Assembly (NCBI RefSeq): GCF_947623445.1
Contig: NC_135240.1
Span: 5,518,001 to 5,582,000 of the forward strand
Origin: Clavelina lepadiformis
Taxonomy: Eukaryota; Chordata; Ascidiacea; Aplousobranchia; Clavelinidae
Length of the DNA stretch: 64,000 bases
Direction: 5' to 3'
The position numbers were made by a program, and so were the translations under genes. The notes under the pieces were generated by a model that was given only the letters and a program-made list of their open reading frames with translations, was not told the origin of the DNA and did no database searches. Shown here piece by piece: positions 23,201-35,190 of this stretch. Each line of letters opens with the position of its first letter. The first letter of the stretch is position 1.

Positions 23201-25121
23201 TCGTTTCTGTCGGAGCCCTGGCCGCTATGACTGCCGCCATGCTTTCAGCTTTATTGGTCATTCCAAGATATCTTTACGCCATGGCGCGTGATGGACTTCT
23301 CTGGCGCTTCCTGGACGTGGTTAACGACGACACAGGAGTAAGTTGACCCAGAGAAGCGCCATGTTCCAGTCTTAATTTATAGCTTCGTTATATTTTGTGT
23401 AAAATCTGCAGAACGCGTGCGCATTTTTAAACAAGTTTTTCGATAATTTTCGGTGTAAAGCGCATTGGTTTAGCGTTTCAGCGCTAGAATTAAACCAGCA
23501 AAATGTTATTTGGCGGAAAAATAATGAGAATGTCACTATTCGTTTCGCAACGATTATTTAATAACAACGTGACGTCTTGCGCATGGAAATAAATCATTCA
23601 TCGAAACAAGCCAACGATGTTGATATTTACTCTATACTACAATGATGACGTTTCAGGTTCCGGTAACAGCCACAGCAATCAGCGGCGGATTTTGCTTGCT
23701 TCTGACCTTGATGTTTGGACTTGTCGCTCTCGTCGAATTTATATCCGTCGGACAGCTGCTCGCTTGTACCTTCGTATCGATCTGTGTCGTCAAATTAAGA
23801 TACGGACCCAGTGACGTGTCAAGGCAAGTTGTCGCATCGCACCATGTCGCTTTCCCGATAATTAATGAGCTAGATTCCTGGCGCGTTCCCTGTTGGCTAT
23901 TGGGTATAATTACCGAATATAAATTACTACGTTAAATTACGCCGCACTGTGTTTAATGTAAGGAAAGTTTGCAGTCTAATGTGAACACGGTGAACAGGTA
24001 TGACCGTTAATGCCCTTTCTTGTAGCCAATAAGTTCTTTATATAAGTTTAACTTGTGAAAGCTGAGTCTAACGATCGTAAAAATTTTTTTTCAGTTACGA
24101 AACTCTCGCAGACGACGGCGAGCCTACTCCGCAAGACGCCGGCCAAAGTACGAATCTTTCAACGTCTTTGCCGGAATGTCAAACCTCTTCAAAAGCTAGC
24201 TCCAATACAGAAGAGACCCCTTTGACAAGCCTAAAGTCCGAAGCTGGAGTCGGGGCAACACAATATCAAACAACAGCTGTTGCCGAAGCTAAATGCCCTG
24301 GCACAATCAAAGAATTTGTTCTTGAAGCCAAGTACGGTTATTTATTGCGAAGGCTGGATAGTCTCACACCAGGGAATGCCCCGTTTTACTTGCTCCTTGT
24401 AGCCATTTTATTCGCCACAGTTGCGATCGCCATGCTGCTCTTCGCCCATCAACACCTCCACCAGGCCTGGTTTATTCTTCTATTCATTGTTTTCCTTGCG
24501 ATTGCGGTGCTGTCACTTCTTGCCATGCTAGCTTTCCATCAGAGAGACACTATACAAACATTTGCGGTAAAATTCATGTCAAAGTGTACGCCTTTATGAG
24601 CCAATAATGAAATGCTTTAGGCTACATAAGATAGCTTTGAAATTGATCGTGGATAGTGGTCATCTTTTGTTGCTATAACTTTGCGCTGATAATAACATAA
24701 ATGTGCCCTTGCTTTTAACAGGTTCCACTAGTACCCCTGGTTCCATTCTCGAGCATAATGGTGAATATTACACTCCTATTGAAGCTTCAGCCGCTCACCT
24801 GGCTGAGATTTGCGGTGTGGATGTCAATAGGTAAAAGCATAACAGACATCAACATCAGCATCAACAGTGACATTACTTGTGAATAAATATCCCCAACATT
24901 TAAGACTGCAGGGACGGTATTAAAACACAAATTTAAATTATACGTCACACACAGTACTGTAATAACGTCAATTAAACATAGTGTCTATATTACTGAACTT
25001 ACCTAAAAACCTTAGAAACAAGACAATGAAAATACATGCCATACTTACCACTATTGCAGGCCTGTTGATTTACTTCTTGTACGGCTACCGGCACAGCAAT
25101 TCACGAAAACAAGATGAGTAA
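20235..25121 (+). CDS. Cationic amino-acid transporter, CAT/SLC7 family (gene 4)
   Basis: Ten exons: 20235-20316, 21136-21309, 21419-21563, 22100-22311, 22551-22713, 23040-23337, 23657-23823, 24095-24566, 24722-24830, 25060-25121, giving 627 residues in one frame. Motifs are GSMIGSGLYVLTG, IGEIWAFVVGWN with the TM3 Glu, [52 protein letters not shown] and [14 protein letters not shown]. Exon 8 encodes a Thr/Ser/Glu-rich cytosolic loop. The tail is short and polar (HSNSRKQDE). The intron after exon 7 starts with GC (AAG|GCAAGT) where the other three genes have GT. Exon lengths and phases match gene 3, so these two arose by tandem duplication. Role as for the family: uptake of cationic amino acids. 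Confidence 0.92.
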
Positions 25122-26754
25122 CTTGGAACTGCAAAGGTGACGCAACAAACGTTTCCTTAGCTGTCTTTCCATTGTCATAAGCAGCAGTGTTTGGTGTTGC
25201 GAAATAATTTTTTGTTTTTGGTGTTGTATCAACTACTGTTTTGGTATGTTGCTGTCTCCAATAATTTATTAGATATTTTCAAACGCATACTTTGAAAATG
25301 TACTACTTACAGCCTAACTCGATAGACACTTCCACTATAAGTTTACCATATTGGCCTAGCTTACGGCCTAACTTGTACCGATGTTAAAGTCAATTCTGAG
25401 CTGTAGCTTGTACTAGTTTGCATTTAGTTTGCTAACAAACATTTCCCGTCTGAAATTGCAAGGGGAGCGTTGTTCCTGTAGTGGTTGGCCTAAAGCTCGT
25501 GGTTATCAAACAGACATTCACCCGAATCAGCTAATCGTCTACCCGTGCTGTCCAGGCTATACCGGAGTCCAGGCAGCCCAAGACCAAGCTATACGCTGCA
25601 CATAGTGTCGATTTCACATTTCATGTTATGAAATAACTTGGAGAAACTTGAAATTGCGTTCTTATACCAAATTGTTGCAACCATACCAACAAGTTCAGAG
25701 ACATTCATATTCTATTCAATACTAACATGTTTCAGGCCTTCCATTGGTTCTTGCTCGTGTTATGAAATGTTTTTTTTTCGATCTGGGTATCGTGCTGTCC
25801 ACTTAAAATCCCAAACCATACGTCATGACTGTATGATGTCACAATATCTCGTGTTTGGACTTTCCTTGTATTGTAAATTCTGTTACGATATCTTCCGTAA
25901 CCAGCTCAAAATTTATGCAAAGACTTGTTATTATCTGAAAATCAGTTCCATAAGCTTTTTTGCTCGCCTGCGTAGGTTAGCAACGGTGGAGGCACCGTAA
26001 TTGATTTCAGCATGATTCTATTGTTGGTATAGAAATTCATTCTTCAATTTCCGGCTAAATTACGTCAGGCAATGAACGGTGATGAACGCGCAAAAAGAGA
26101 ATTGTGGTTTTGTGGACAAGCAAAAAAGAAATAACATTTAGACGCATAGACATTTCGTTGAATAAATAGGCCGTTATCAGGCGCCAGTGAGTCGTTTTCA
26201 CTTTAAGAAAAGCAATATCGTAAGATTCAAAGTGAGAGGATGAAAGAAATTATTATGATGCAACAGACACATGACACAATATGAGGATCAAGAAGCAAAA
26301 GTAACAACGACGTCTGAAAATTTTGTGTAAAATGCACAAAAAATAACACAGAGGTCCTGCTAGAAATAGGTCATAACCAACCCGCATGGATACGCCATCA
26401 CTATAAATATTGAAAAATAAGATATTCGGTGACGTGATAATTTGTAGATGTGTTGTGGATAGCCTACGCCCTACAATGACCACAATTTCGCTTTACAAAA
26501 ACCACTTAATTTCACAACTACGCACAAAGAAAGACGAAAATCTATGTTTTTGGCAATTGTACGGAAAATCCACCTTTGGTCAAAAATAGTTGTTTATGGC
26601 GCTTCCTTTTGCTACAAAGAAACATGGCACGGGATAATTTGAGGCGCTGTGGTCAATTTGTGCTATAAAAACAAGTCGTATGTGGGCGCACGTAGGACAC
26701 AATTTTGACAACAGTTGACACCATTACCTCATAAAAAGGATTATTTGGTGAGGT
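25122..26754. other. Spacer between the transporter array and the M15-like family
   Basis: About 1.6 kb between convergent genes (transporter gene 4 on plus, gene A on minus). It holds their 3' flanks. One 120-residue frame at 25638-26000 has no splice context or recognisable motif. I see no RNA gene or element. Confidence 0.45.
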
Positions 26755-29588
26755 TTAACAGAGGCGCCTTAGCTCTTTCAAAAGTTTTCTCCAGGCTGGC
26801 ACGTCGTTGTTGAACCTGTCGTCGATATGAAGAGGAAACTCGAATCTATCCATGAACAATCCACCCGAAGCTATGGTGTCAGTGAAGCATCGAGCACCTG
26901 GCTTCTCCCCTTCTGTAGACAACGACGGAGAAATTTGTTTAATCGAAATCAATATTCTGATAACATTCCAGGAGATAATATGGAATTAAATCAATAAGCG
27001 CAAGTGGCATGATTCATCAGACCGGACAAAGTACCGTGTATGTTATACAAGCAACAGCACTCGTTTGAGACATGCAATAAAGCTTATGCGACTCGGGTAG
27101 ATATACGAAAACTTTTAACCCAAAAACTTGCCCAAGTTAAATTAGATTAATTTTGTGCTCATAAACCTTTGCTGCAGTTCACTCCTAAATACATAGAATT
27201 GCGTAAAAAAATCACGACAAACCGAAAATGCAAATTTCATCACAAACTCCTTCGGTGGTGTTAAGAAATACGTCAACGGCGTGCCCGACCATGTGGTTGT
27301 TGTACAAGGCCATTCCGCTTCTTCTGGTCCGAGACGAAGGTTTTCTTCTGCGCTTTCGAAACGTGAAACCGACCAGCGACTGCGCATAAAATGCACAAGT
27401 ACTTATTGCATCTGAGATCAACTTTCGTTCATTTTCTTAAACTCCGCCGCAGAATAAATCTCACCACAACTCCACAGTCTTTTGATGCTTTACTGATGAC
27501 GTCCATGGCGGGGATGAAATCGGGATGAATTCGGATTTCAAGGTCACCAAACGGAACCACGTGATCAGTTGGTTGAAAAGTTATCAATGGGCAACCTGAC
27601 ATGTAGTAAGCAGACATTACGAAGGTTTGTTTTAAACCCAAAGCTTTTTGCGAGCGATTTTAACGTCATAACAATTAGTTAAAAGCAAAATGCTTTCCGA
27701 AGATTTAAGTGTGTAAAATAATACGCGTACAGCCGTATAGCGTAAGTGTTTGTCTTTACAAACCGCTGATATAGCGCATTTCTTTTTAGGGCATTTGCAC
27801 AAATAATGTTTAATCCGCCTAAGGCATCGACGTTCGAATAAACGTTTATTTCGTACATGCGTGGGCTTCATTTAACCAAGGGAAAATTTCTTTTTCTTGG
27901 CGGTAAATATTGTTACAAAAACACACGGAAAGATCGCGTTTCTACATATCTTGAGGCATAGACGAGAGAAATTAAAACACTTAAAACTATGCATAGCGCA
28001 TAATTTGTTACAATTCTGAAAGATGGAACTTTTAATTTGCAAGTCCATAACATAACTTCAACATTCAGGATACTTACAACTAAGCTTTAAAAACTTTCAA
28101 ATTATTTTACGCCAATACACTAAATAAACTATCTCACTTCCTCCTGGAGATATCTTAGGATCGCAGCATTGGCGATCAAATGGTCCTCCACACATTCCAG
28201 TCGCGTACACTCCGTTGCAGAAGTTGGTTGTGTTCTGGCATCTTCCTCTTGCATTGTTGCAAGCAATGTCTTCACGACTCCATAACTTCTCTTTGGCCAT
28301 ACCTGTAGTTGAACGAAACAGGGTATTTGATTCGTTATAATTAGTGTAAAGATGCGTCAGTCTAAAAACCTATGCGCGAAGCTTTAGCAATGAAATGGAT
28401 TTTGACTATTACCGTATATATTTGACCGTGCGAATATTACAACAAGCAGAAATCAGCAAAATATTTGAGAGCGAAATTTTCTCACATTGATCTCCACAAG
28501 GAAAACAGCATCTCCGTTGCAAGCCGCCCATGCAGAGGAATCTGCGTCGTTCTTCAAAATCCCTTTTAACTTCCCAACCTCCTCTGCAGTAGTGGGTGGG
28601 CCAGTGGAGACAATCCCCGCCAACATTGGGACACCGATCTTTTGCGTCTAGATCATTAAGATTATCGACATTAAGATCATTGATTTAAATGACTAATTAT
28701 TCACAAATAGTTAGATATACGTGCTGACGATTAGAGTAAAAGAGCTTATGCAAAACTCGTGGCGTGACCTGGGTCAGCATTACTCACAGCAATTGTTTCT
28801 GTTTCATTCCCTGCTGCCAGAAACAAGTGACGTAAGATGTAAATTAGAAAACACAGGAATATTTTCCGTGATTACCGCGCCCATTATACGTCACAATCTG
28901 ATTAACTACGTTTGTGGTCGCTCGCTCCCAACAGTGAACACATCGCAATATCAAATCAACCTTTTAATTGACCTTTTAGATTGAATGGAGTTTAATTATT
29001 ACAGGATACCTCGTCACCGCACTGCTTGTTTATATAGAGCACTTTTGGTTCTCGCAAATTGAATCCAAGGAACGTTTTGTCATCGCACATTTCCTTTTAA
29101 GTATCAGACTATCAGTTAAAACGTTTTCGGAGATGACGGCGCCGGATGTATCGCATTTCCTGCCCGTATGTTTTTCATCAGCAGAAAATGTTAAGACGAA
29201 AACTCTACACACTTCTACTGCACGGCAGATTAACTTGAATGTTCGTTGAGTCACTACTTGTTACAATCTCCATTATCTCTGCTATTACTCGTTGTGGAAA
29301 TACACACTTAAAACTTCCGAAACATTTGCTTGTTTGCCTAAAAACGAATTGTTTTAATCTTTGCGTAACGTAGTAGGCCACGACTATGATTATAAAAGAA
29401 TACAACGCACTTAGCTGATGCTGTGCCACGGTAGCTTTCGGGTGCAATTAAAGTGAGAGTAAACGCATTAAACTAGAGTTTTTAACTCTATAAGGATATA
29501 ACGGATTAGTTAGAAACAGTATAATATATACAACTAACTTACCAATTATGACGCACAAGAACAATAGCCCCGCTAAGCACTTCCACAT
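26755..29588 (-). CDS. Secreted twin-cysteine-module / peptidase M15-like protein (gene A)
   Basis: Six minus-strand exons: 29543-29588, 28486-28647, 28138-28302, 27465-27595, 27223-27379, 26755-26912, giving 272 residues. Order: signal peptide (MWKCLAGLLFLCVIIG), module 1 (C-x6-C-x7-C-x17/18-C-x7-CC-x2-C-x3-C), module 2 (C-x6-C-x6-C-x8-C-x7-CC), then the M15-like domain from about residue 125. That domain shows IRIHPDF, Arg176 in GFTFRK, NNHMVGHAVD (His197, Asp204) and PLHIDD (His249), so all three expected zinc ligands are present. The Ser of the usual S-x-H is Asn. The acid expected three residues before the last His (Asp or Glu in M15 enzymes) is Phe246, with Glu245 next to it, and the W-G-G motif is missing. 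It probably binds zinc; whether it cuts peptides is doubtful. It is presumably secreted, and its substrate is unknown. Confidence 0.85.
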
Positions 29589-32562
29589 CTTGATGGGGTG
29601 AATTTACTGTTAGAAATCGACAAGAGTAAAACATACACTCATTATAATATCTGCATACCACTGTACAATATCTGGATCTCTATCTATTCTAGTCCCTTGC
29701 CCGAAATTCCAAACATGAAGACTAACTTACATGATGCCACTGTACTGCACATAAGGTCAAGAAAAAGGTTTAACGGCTCATTAATCACTTAAACCTACTT
29801 GATACAAGGTGCGAAAAAGCATCGCTCGTTGATACTGAAACCACATTCGCACGAAACAGAATTCTTCAGGAAGGTCTCGCGCCAGAGATATCGATTTAAT
29901 TATATTGATAATTACGCGAAATATTTGTAAAGTTATTTTGGTCACGGACGATAAGACCTCCGGTATTGAGAAGTTTGCGCAGGTGCAAAAAACAACTATT
30001 GAATAATGATAGCATTCAAATTATACATTCTATATGGACATACCGAACCAAATAAACAATATCGTTACAGGAGGAGTTTTTAATAGAATGACTTCCTCTG
30101 ATGAATTTGAGCAAGTGTAGCTAGTCTATAGTGTATGTATATAGACTTAGTGGTGACATTATGGTGTTCTTTTCAAGTGTACAGTTGCTCCACAACTACG
30201 CAAGCTGACCTCATTAGGGCCAAAACTTCCTTCAAACAAACAAAATCTTCAACCTTCCAAATCAACACAATCGTTTAAGCTAACTTGTCGCGTTGGCGAC
30301 TGAGCGGTTACTTTTTGATCCACAGCGCTACTTTTTTGTAAAACATTGCAGTTTAAGCGGATTACATTTCCACTTCTCAAAGCACCCAAGTAAAATGAAG
30401 CGTCCTTCAATTTGATAACATTTGCTCTTTCTATCATAATTTCATCTCGCATGCTTCACGCTTACGCTAGTCAGCTTACCCAGCCAATGAATCACCGAGG
30501 GATGATGGAACTACTGATGCGTAACGATGTTCCAAATGGTATTGCAAGATGCAATAAGTTGTCTATGCTGTGATGACAACAGATACATTTCCTTTTTTGT
30601 AACAGTTTTCAGTTAAACACTTCCGCTCCCGTTCTCGATCGAACAATTTTATCGGTTTAAATTTGATTCGTTTGTGAATTAAGTCTTCTCAAAGTGATAT
30701 TCCAAAGCAGGGGTCAGCAAATAAAGGGTCGCGAGGCCTTCCAGCCTGGGTCGCGATATAGTTTAATTAATATTTTATTTAATATTTATTGTTTTCAACA
30801 CAAACCCATAGTTCTTATTAAGTAGAATAAATGCATTTATCTACTTACTGTTTTATGTGCTAAAGGTGCGTTCCCACATGACTGGATTCGCTGCCAATAA
30901 CCGTACTTTTGCCTCGTGTGAACGATTTGATCACGTAACGGTGTGTGGTTTTACAGCGCCGAAAATTGGGCCAATTTCGCGCCTATTATTCGATATGTGA
31001 GCGCGGTTGGTGGTGAAGTTGCTGGAATTCTTTGTGTGAACGCGCGAAGGTCGCGCACAGGTTATGATTTTGCTGACCTGGGTTTTATTGATGCTCAATT
31101 CAACCAGTCAATTGTGGTGTGTATAGGTCGTTTGATATATTTAGAATGTGTGACCGAGGAAGTCTTTGGACTGTTGCTGAAGTGAATATTCTGATTACAG
31201 AGTGTGGCAGTGAAAAAAAGTCAGTTTAAATTCGATCCATTTGTGGCTTATGTCTTCTCAAAGTGATGTTCTAAACTAAAGTCTAAACTCTAAACCGACC
31301 ATTAAGGCATTATTGTTTTGTCGTTGGTTGGCGCTCTTTAACCGTTTTATGCTTTTCCTAAAAAGCTTAGCATTTTTATCGCAGCACCTCGTATTTCAAC
31401 TTTTTAACGATTCCATGATTCTATGTTTTATTTTGTAAGCTTCCTTTTTAGCTTTGTTTATCCTTGTCATTCTTGGTGGTGACAAACATATTTTATTTAA
31501 AAGCTGCTTAATATGTAGGAGAAAGTACTGCGGTGTAATTTGGGCCTCTTAAGCAAAAATTGCAATACCTCAACAGATTATCTCCAATTCCATCTCCGAT
31601 TTTTGCATTGGTCTAAGTGCAGAAGTCCATTTTACACCACATTCTCTTAACAGCGGTATTTCAGGTTTCCGCTTTTAAATTACAAAGGAGAAATGAAGTA
31701 TTGTAAAAGTTGATCGTTATCAAATTGCGAAACATGTTTACACGATATTCTGTGCAAAGTAAACTTTTTTAAATTTATTTCTTTGTGGTTTCGGTTCCAC
31801 TTGATTGAAGAAGCAAAGAACGATTTTCACGTTTGGTATGATCGAGCTGTTTGGATTTCGTCGTAGGGGGTGCTGGAACGCGAAACAGGTGTAACGATCG
31901 TGATGTAATAAAATATTTATAAAAATTGGATCTGACTTCTGAACAGTGCCAGCATGCCTTTATTGTATCCAGAATTTTAATACAAATTATTGTGACGTAA
32001 AACTGGCTGAAGTCTGCACTTGCAGTCTACTTTTTTAATCCCAGTACCAATGAGAATTTTATCTGAATCATAGGCTTGAGATGAACTGTATCGGACAGCA
32101 ACCCTCAAACTTTCTTTATCAAAGGTAAATATGAAAATCTCGTGAATCGCTCTCGTGAAATAAACAAAACTTTCATAAACGACGACATAAACAAGTTCAT
32201 TTTGCATCTGAAGTTGCCTTTGTGTTGCAATTTTAAAGTTAAGTCCAACAAGATTCCTGATCCTACATTCATTATTCGCTGATGATCCTGTTCACTCTTC
32301 TTTATTCACTGATGGCCGCAAATTACCGAAAAGACCAAACCAAAAGTTACAACCTTTAGTATATTCTACGCTTAAAACTATACATTTAACTCCTTATATC
32401 TCCTACGAAAAGTTTGAACAAAAATTTGGCATAAATCGGTAAAATCTAGTTCAGCCAGTTCTTATGAACCATAACGTCATAAAGCTTGCAAAACGTCATA
32501 GTTTATTTCTACCACGAGGAGAATAACTGAGACAACAGTTTCCACACGACAAGGTCTCTGCA
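29589..32562. other. Spacer between genes A and B
   Basis: About 3 kb without a supported gene. It holds the promoter side of gene A, a pair of diverged direct repeats of about 50 bases (30657-30707 and 31225-31276) and, just inside the first, a hAT-like terminus (CAGGGGTCAGCAAA at 30708). No matching inverted end or target duplication could be found. Confidence 0.4.
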
Positions 32563-35112
32563 TCAACAAACATCTCGAATTTCTCTGGAAAGTTTCCTCC
32601 AAGCGGTGACGTTTCGGTTGAACCCGTCATGGACGTCGAGATAAAAATTTGTTTCTCTGTTTAATCCAGCAGCGATAAGAGAGTCAGAAAAACATTTGGT
32701 GTCGGGCCAATATCCATCTAAACAGGTCCATAGTAAACCAAAGCTTGTAGTTAATGTTTATGGTAATGGTAAATAATAATAATTAATTAAATTAAATATT
32801 TTAATAATTAACAAATAATCATAACATTATATAAAATATAAATATAAAATTATAAATAATCACAAAATATTTATAAAAAATAATTAATAAATAATTAATT
32901 AACTAAACTTAAATAATCATAAAACTGAGCAACATACTATAACTGCACCAATGCGGGCAAAATCCCCTGGTTGTATTTAGAAAGATGCCCACAGCGTGTC
33001 CGACGAAGTAATTGCTGTAATATTTGTAAACGAACGATCGCATCACATCACTTTTGGACTTTCGCGGTTTTCGGAATGTGAAACCAACCAGGACCTGCAA
33101 AGCAGGTGATGCTTTTGAGAAAAGACAAATATTTTCCAACATTTTGAAAGCTGAAGCTTGGTTATGTGTATTATACAGTTCGTGTGGTGTGCATGACACG
33201 TGTACAATAGGTGCTTTATATTTTTGTCAATGACGTAAAACAATTGGACAGCGCAGCACCAGAAATTTTAAAGAGACAGCCATTGAAGTTAAGTTCAATA
33301 AAAACGTTAAGACTTGAGTCACCAGAAGGTTTTCATTACCCAATGTTTTTGTGTAAATTTTTGGTAAAATTTGATACAACTTATAAGTTATTAGAACTCA
33401 TACTAACGTAAAGTATGTAGCAATTAAACAAAAACAAACCGCAGATTTAAATCTTAATAAATCAAGTTTTTGGTAGAACGGTTTCCTTACGTACAACAGT
33501 GTTTAAAATATTTTAAGCCGAGCGAAGATACAAACAGAAATTTGTTTTTTTTTGCTTTGTAAACAAAAACACCAACATGTTTGATCATTACAACAAACAC
33601 AGTAACGCAATATCTATAAACTTTTTCAAAAATTGGCTTTTTTTGGGAATGAAAACAGCCTAACCTTCACACCGCAATCCCCAGCTGCTTTGTTGATGAC
33701 GTTCATGGTTGGAAGGAAGTCTGGGTGCACTCTCATTTCCTCGTCGCCAACTGCAATCAGGTGATCTGTCGGTTCATACGTCACCAACGGACAGACTGTG
33801 GAACAAAAGATGTTTAGTTGGAAAATGCCTAAACTGAGATTGTTAATATTGTTGTAGATCTTCTTATTTCAAGCGCAAATGAACGAAGCAGCTGGTTTCA
33901 AACGAGAAATGTCAACTAACCTGAGGCGTATAACAACCTGAAACTGGGCAAAGCTTTATAGATTACATCTTACTACAGACCGTGTAAATACCAATCTTGT
34001 GTTAAAGTAAAAAGTAAACATAAACAAGTATAACTAATGTTTTACTTTTACACTAAATAAACTATCTCACTTCCTCCTGGAGATATCTTAGGATCGCAGC
34101 ATTGGCGATCAAATGGTCCTCCACACATTCCAGTCGCGTACACTCCGTTGCAGAAGTTGGTTGTGTTTTGGCATCTTCCTCTTGTATTGTTGCAAGCAAT
34201 GTCTTCACGACTCCATAACTGCTCGTTGGCCATACCTGTAGTTGAACGAAACAGGGTATTTCATTATATAGAATAAACAATGGAGTATATAGTTTCGGAC
34301 TATTCTTAATATACCAAAATACAGTCAATGTAAATAATGTAACAAATGTAGCTATAATGATAACACTTAGTACTAAATACCAAAATGTTATTATTGCAAT
34401 TAATGTAGCTAATACAACAAATGCATAATTGTAAGTTGTCAAATTTGCTTTCAATTTTGAACAACTACACCAGTTACATCAGCAACATGTTGTTGTTCAG
34501 AGTAGTGAATAGTTTCCATGAATACTGACTAGGGTTAAAATATCGTATTAAACTACTGTAGAAGCCATGAAAGGTTTAAGGAGCCTCTCGCATATCTCGG
34601 AATAAAGCAAACATGGTTACATTGAGTATCGCAAGGGAAGCAGCATCTTCTGTGCCCTCCTCCATGACAAAAAGGTAAGGTACGGATGCCATTGTGCTTT
34701 TCCTCCCAGCCTCCTGCGCACCTGCTGGTCGGCCAATAAAGACACTCTCCATCGACATTCAAGCATCTCTGGTCCGGGTGTGCTATCAACTTCGACCAAC
34801 GCCTCAACCAGCTGTCAAAGGGAACAAAGGGACTAAACCTCGCAAGACCTGGAATTAAGGTTTCTCTATCATTGCTTTGTACAAGTGTCGTACGTTGTCA
34901 TCATGTTACTACAAACAATCCTATTCTGATCCTATACTGTTAGCAATGTGATATGAACAATATAATTAATCGGCATAGAAACGTCAGTACAGCTCGGGTA
35001 TTCTGATTCAAGTCATAGCTACGTAGGCATTTCTTTCAAAGTAATTTGTATGAAACTTATACTTACAAGCAGGAGCAAAAAACAGGAGCAATGGAGAAAT
35101 CAATTTCAACAT
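32563..35112 (-). CDS. Secreted twin-cysteine-module / M15-like protein with degenerate zinc site (gene B)
   Basis: Six minus-strand exons: 35067-35112, 34621-34848, 34071-34235, 33665-33795, 32938-33094, 32563-32717, giving 293 residues in one frame. Signal peptide MLKLISPLLLFFAPAC, then modules 1 and 2 with the family spacing; module 2 is nearly identical to that of gene A. The M15-like domain has MRVHPDF and Arg198 (GFTFRK). The signature reads SNYFVGHAVG, so the first zinc His is Tyr219 and the Asp is Gly226. His272 (DVHDG) remains but without the preceding acid. By family knowledge this cannot be a zinc peptidase. The frame and all splice sites are intact, which suggests a conserved non-catalytic role such as ligand binding. 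A TATATAAA box lies about 75 bases before the ATG. Exons 1-2 are copied again at 42036-42526. Confidence 0.85.
32757..32925. repeat. A/T-only low-complexity tract
   Basis: Nearly pure A+T, made of TAAT, AATAAT and TTAATT steps, in the intron before the last exon of gene B. Confidence 0.7.
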
Positions 35113-35182
35113 TTTTCTTCAATATTTATCTAAAACTGACAACAAAACAAAAGAATTTTTATCAACGTTCTTGAACCGTCGC

Positions 35183-35190
35183 TTTATATA
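35183..35190 (-). promoter_or_regulatory. TATA box of gene B
   Basis: TATATAAA on the minus strand about 75 bases before the start codon of gene B. The same block recurs beside the copied exon 1 at about 42597-42604, because it lies inside the segmental duplication. Confidence 0.55.

Noticed and set aside
25638-26000. A 120-residue gene between the transporter array and gene A
   Set aside because: Low-complexity composition, no motif and no splice partners.
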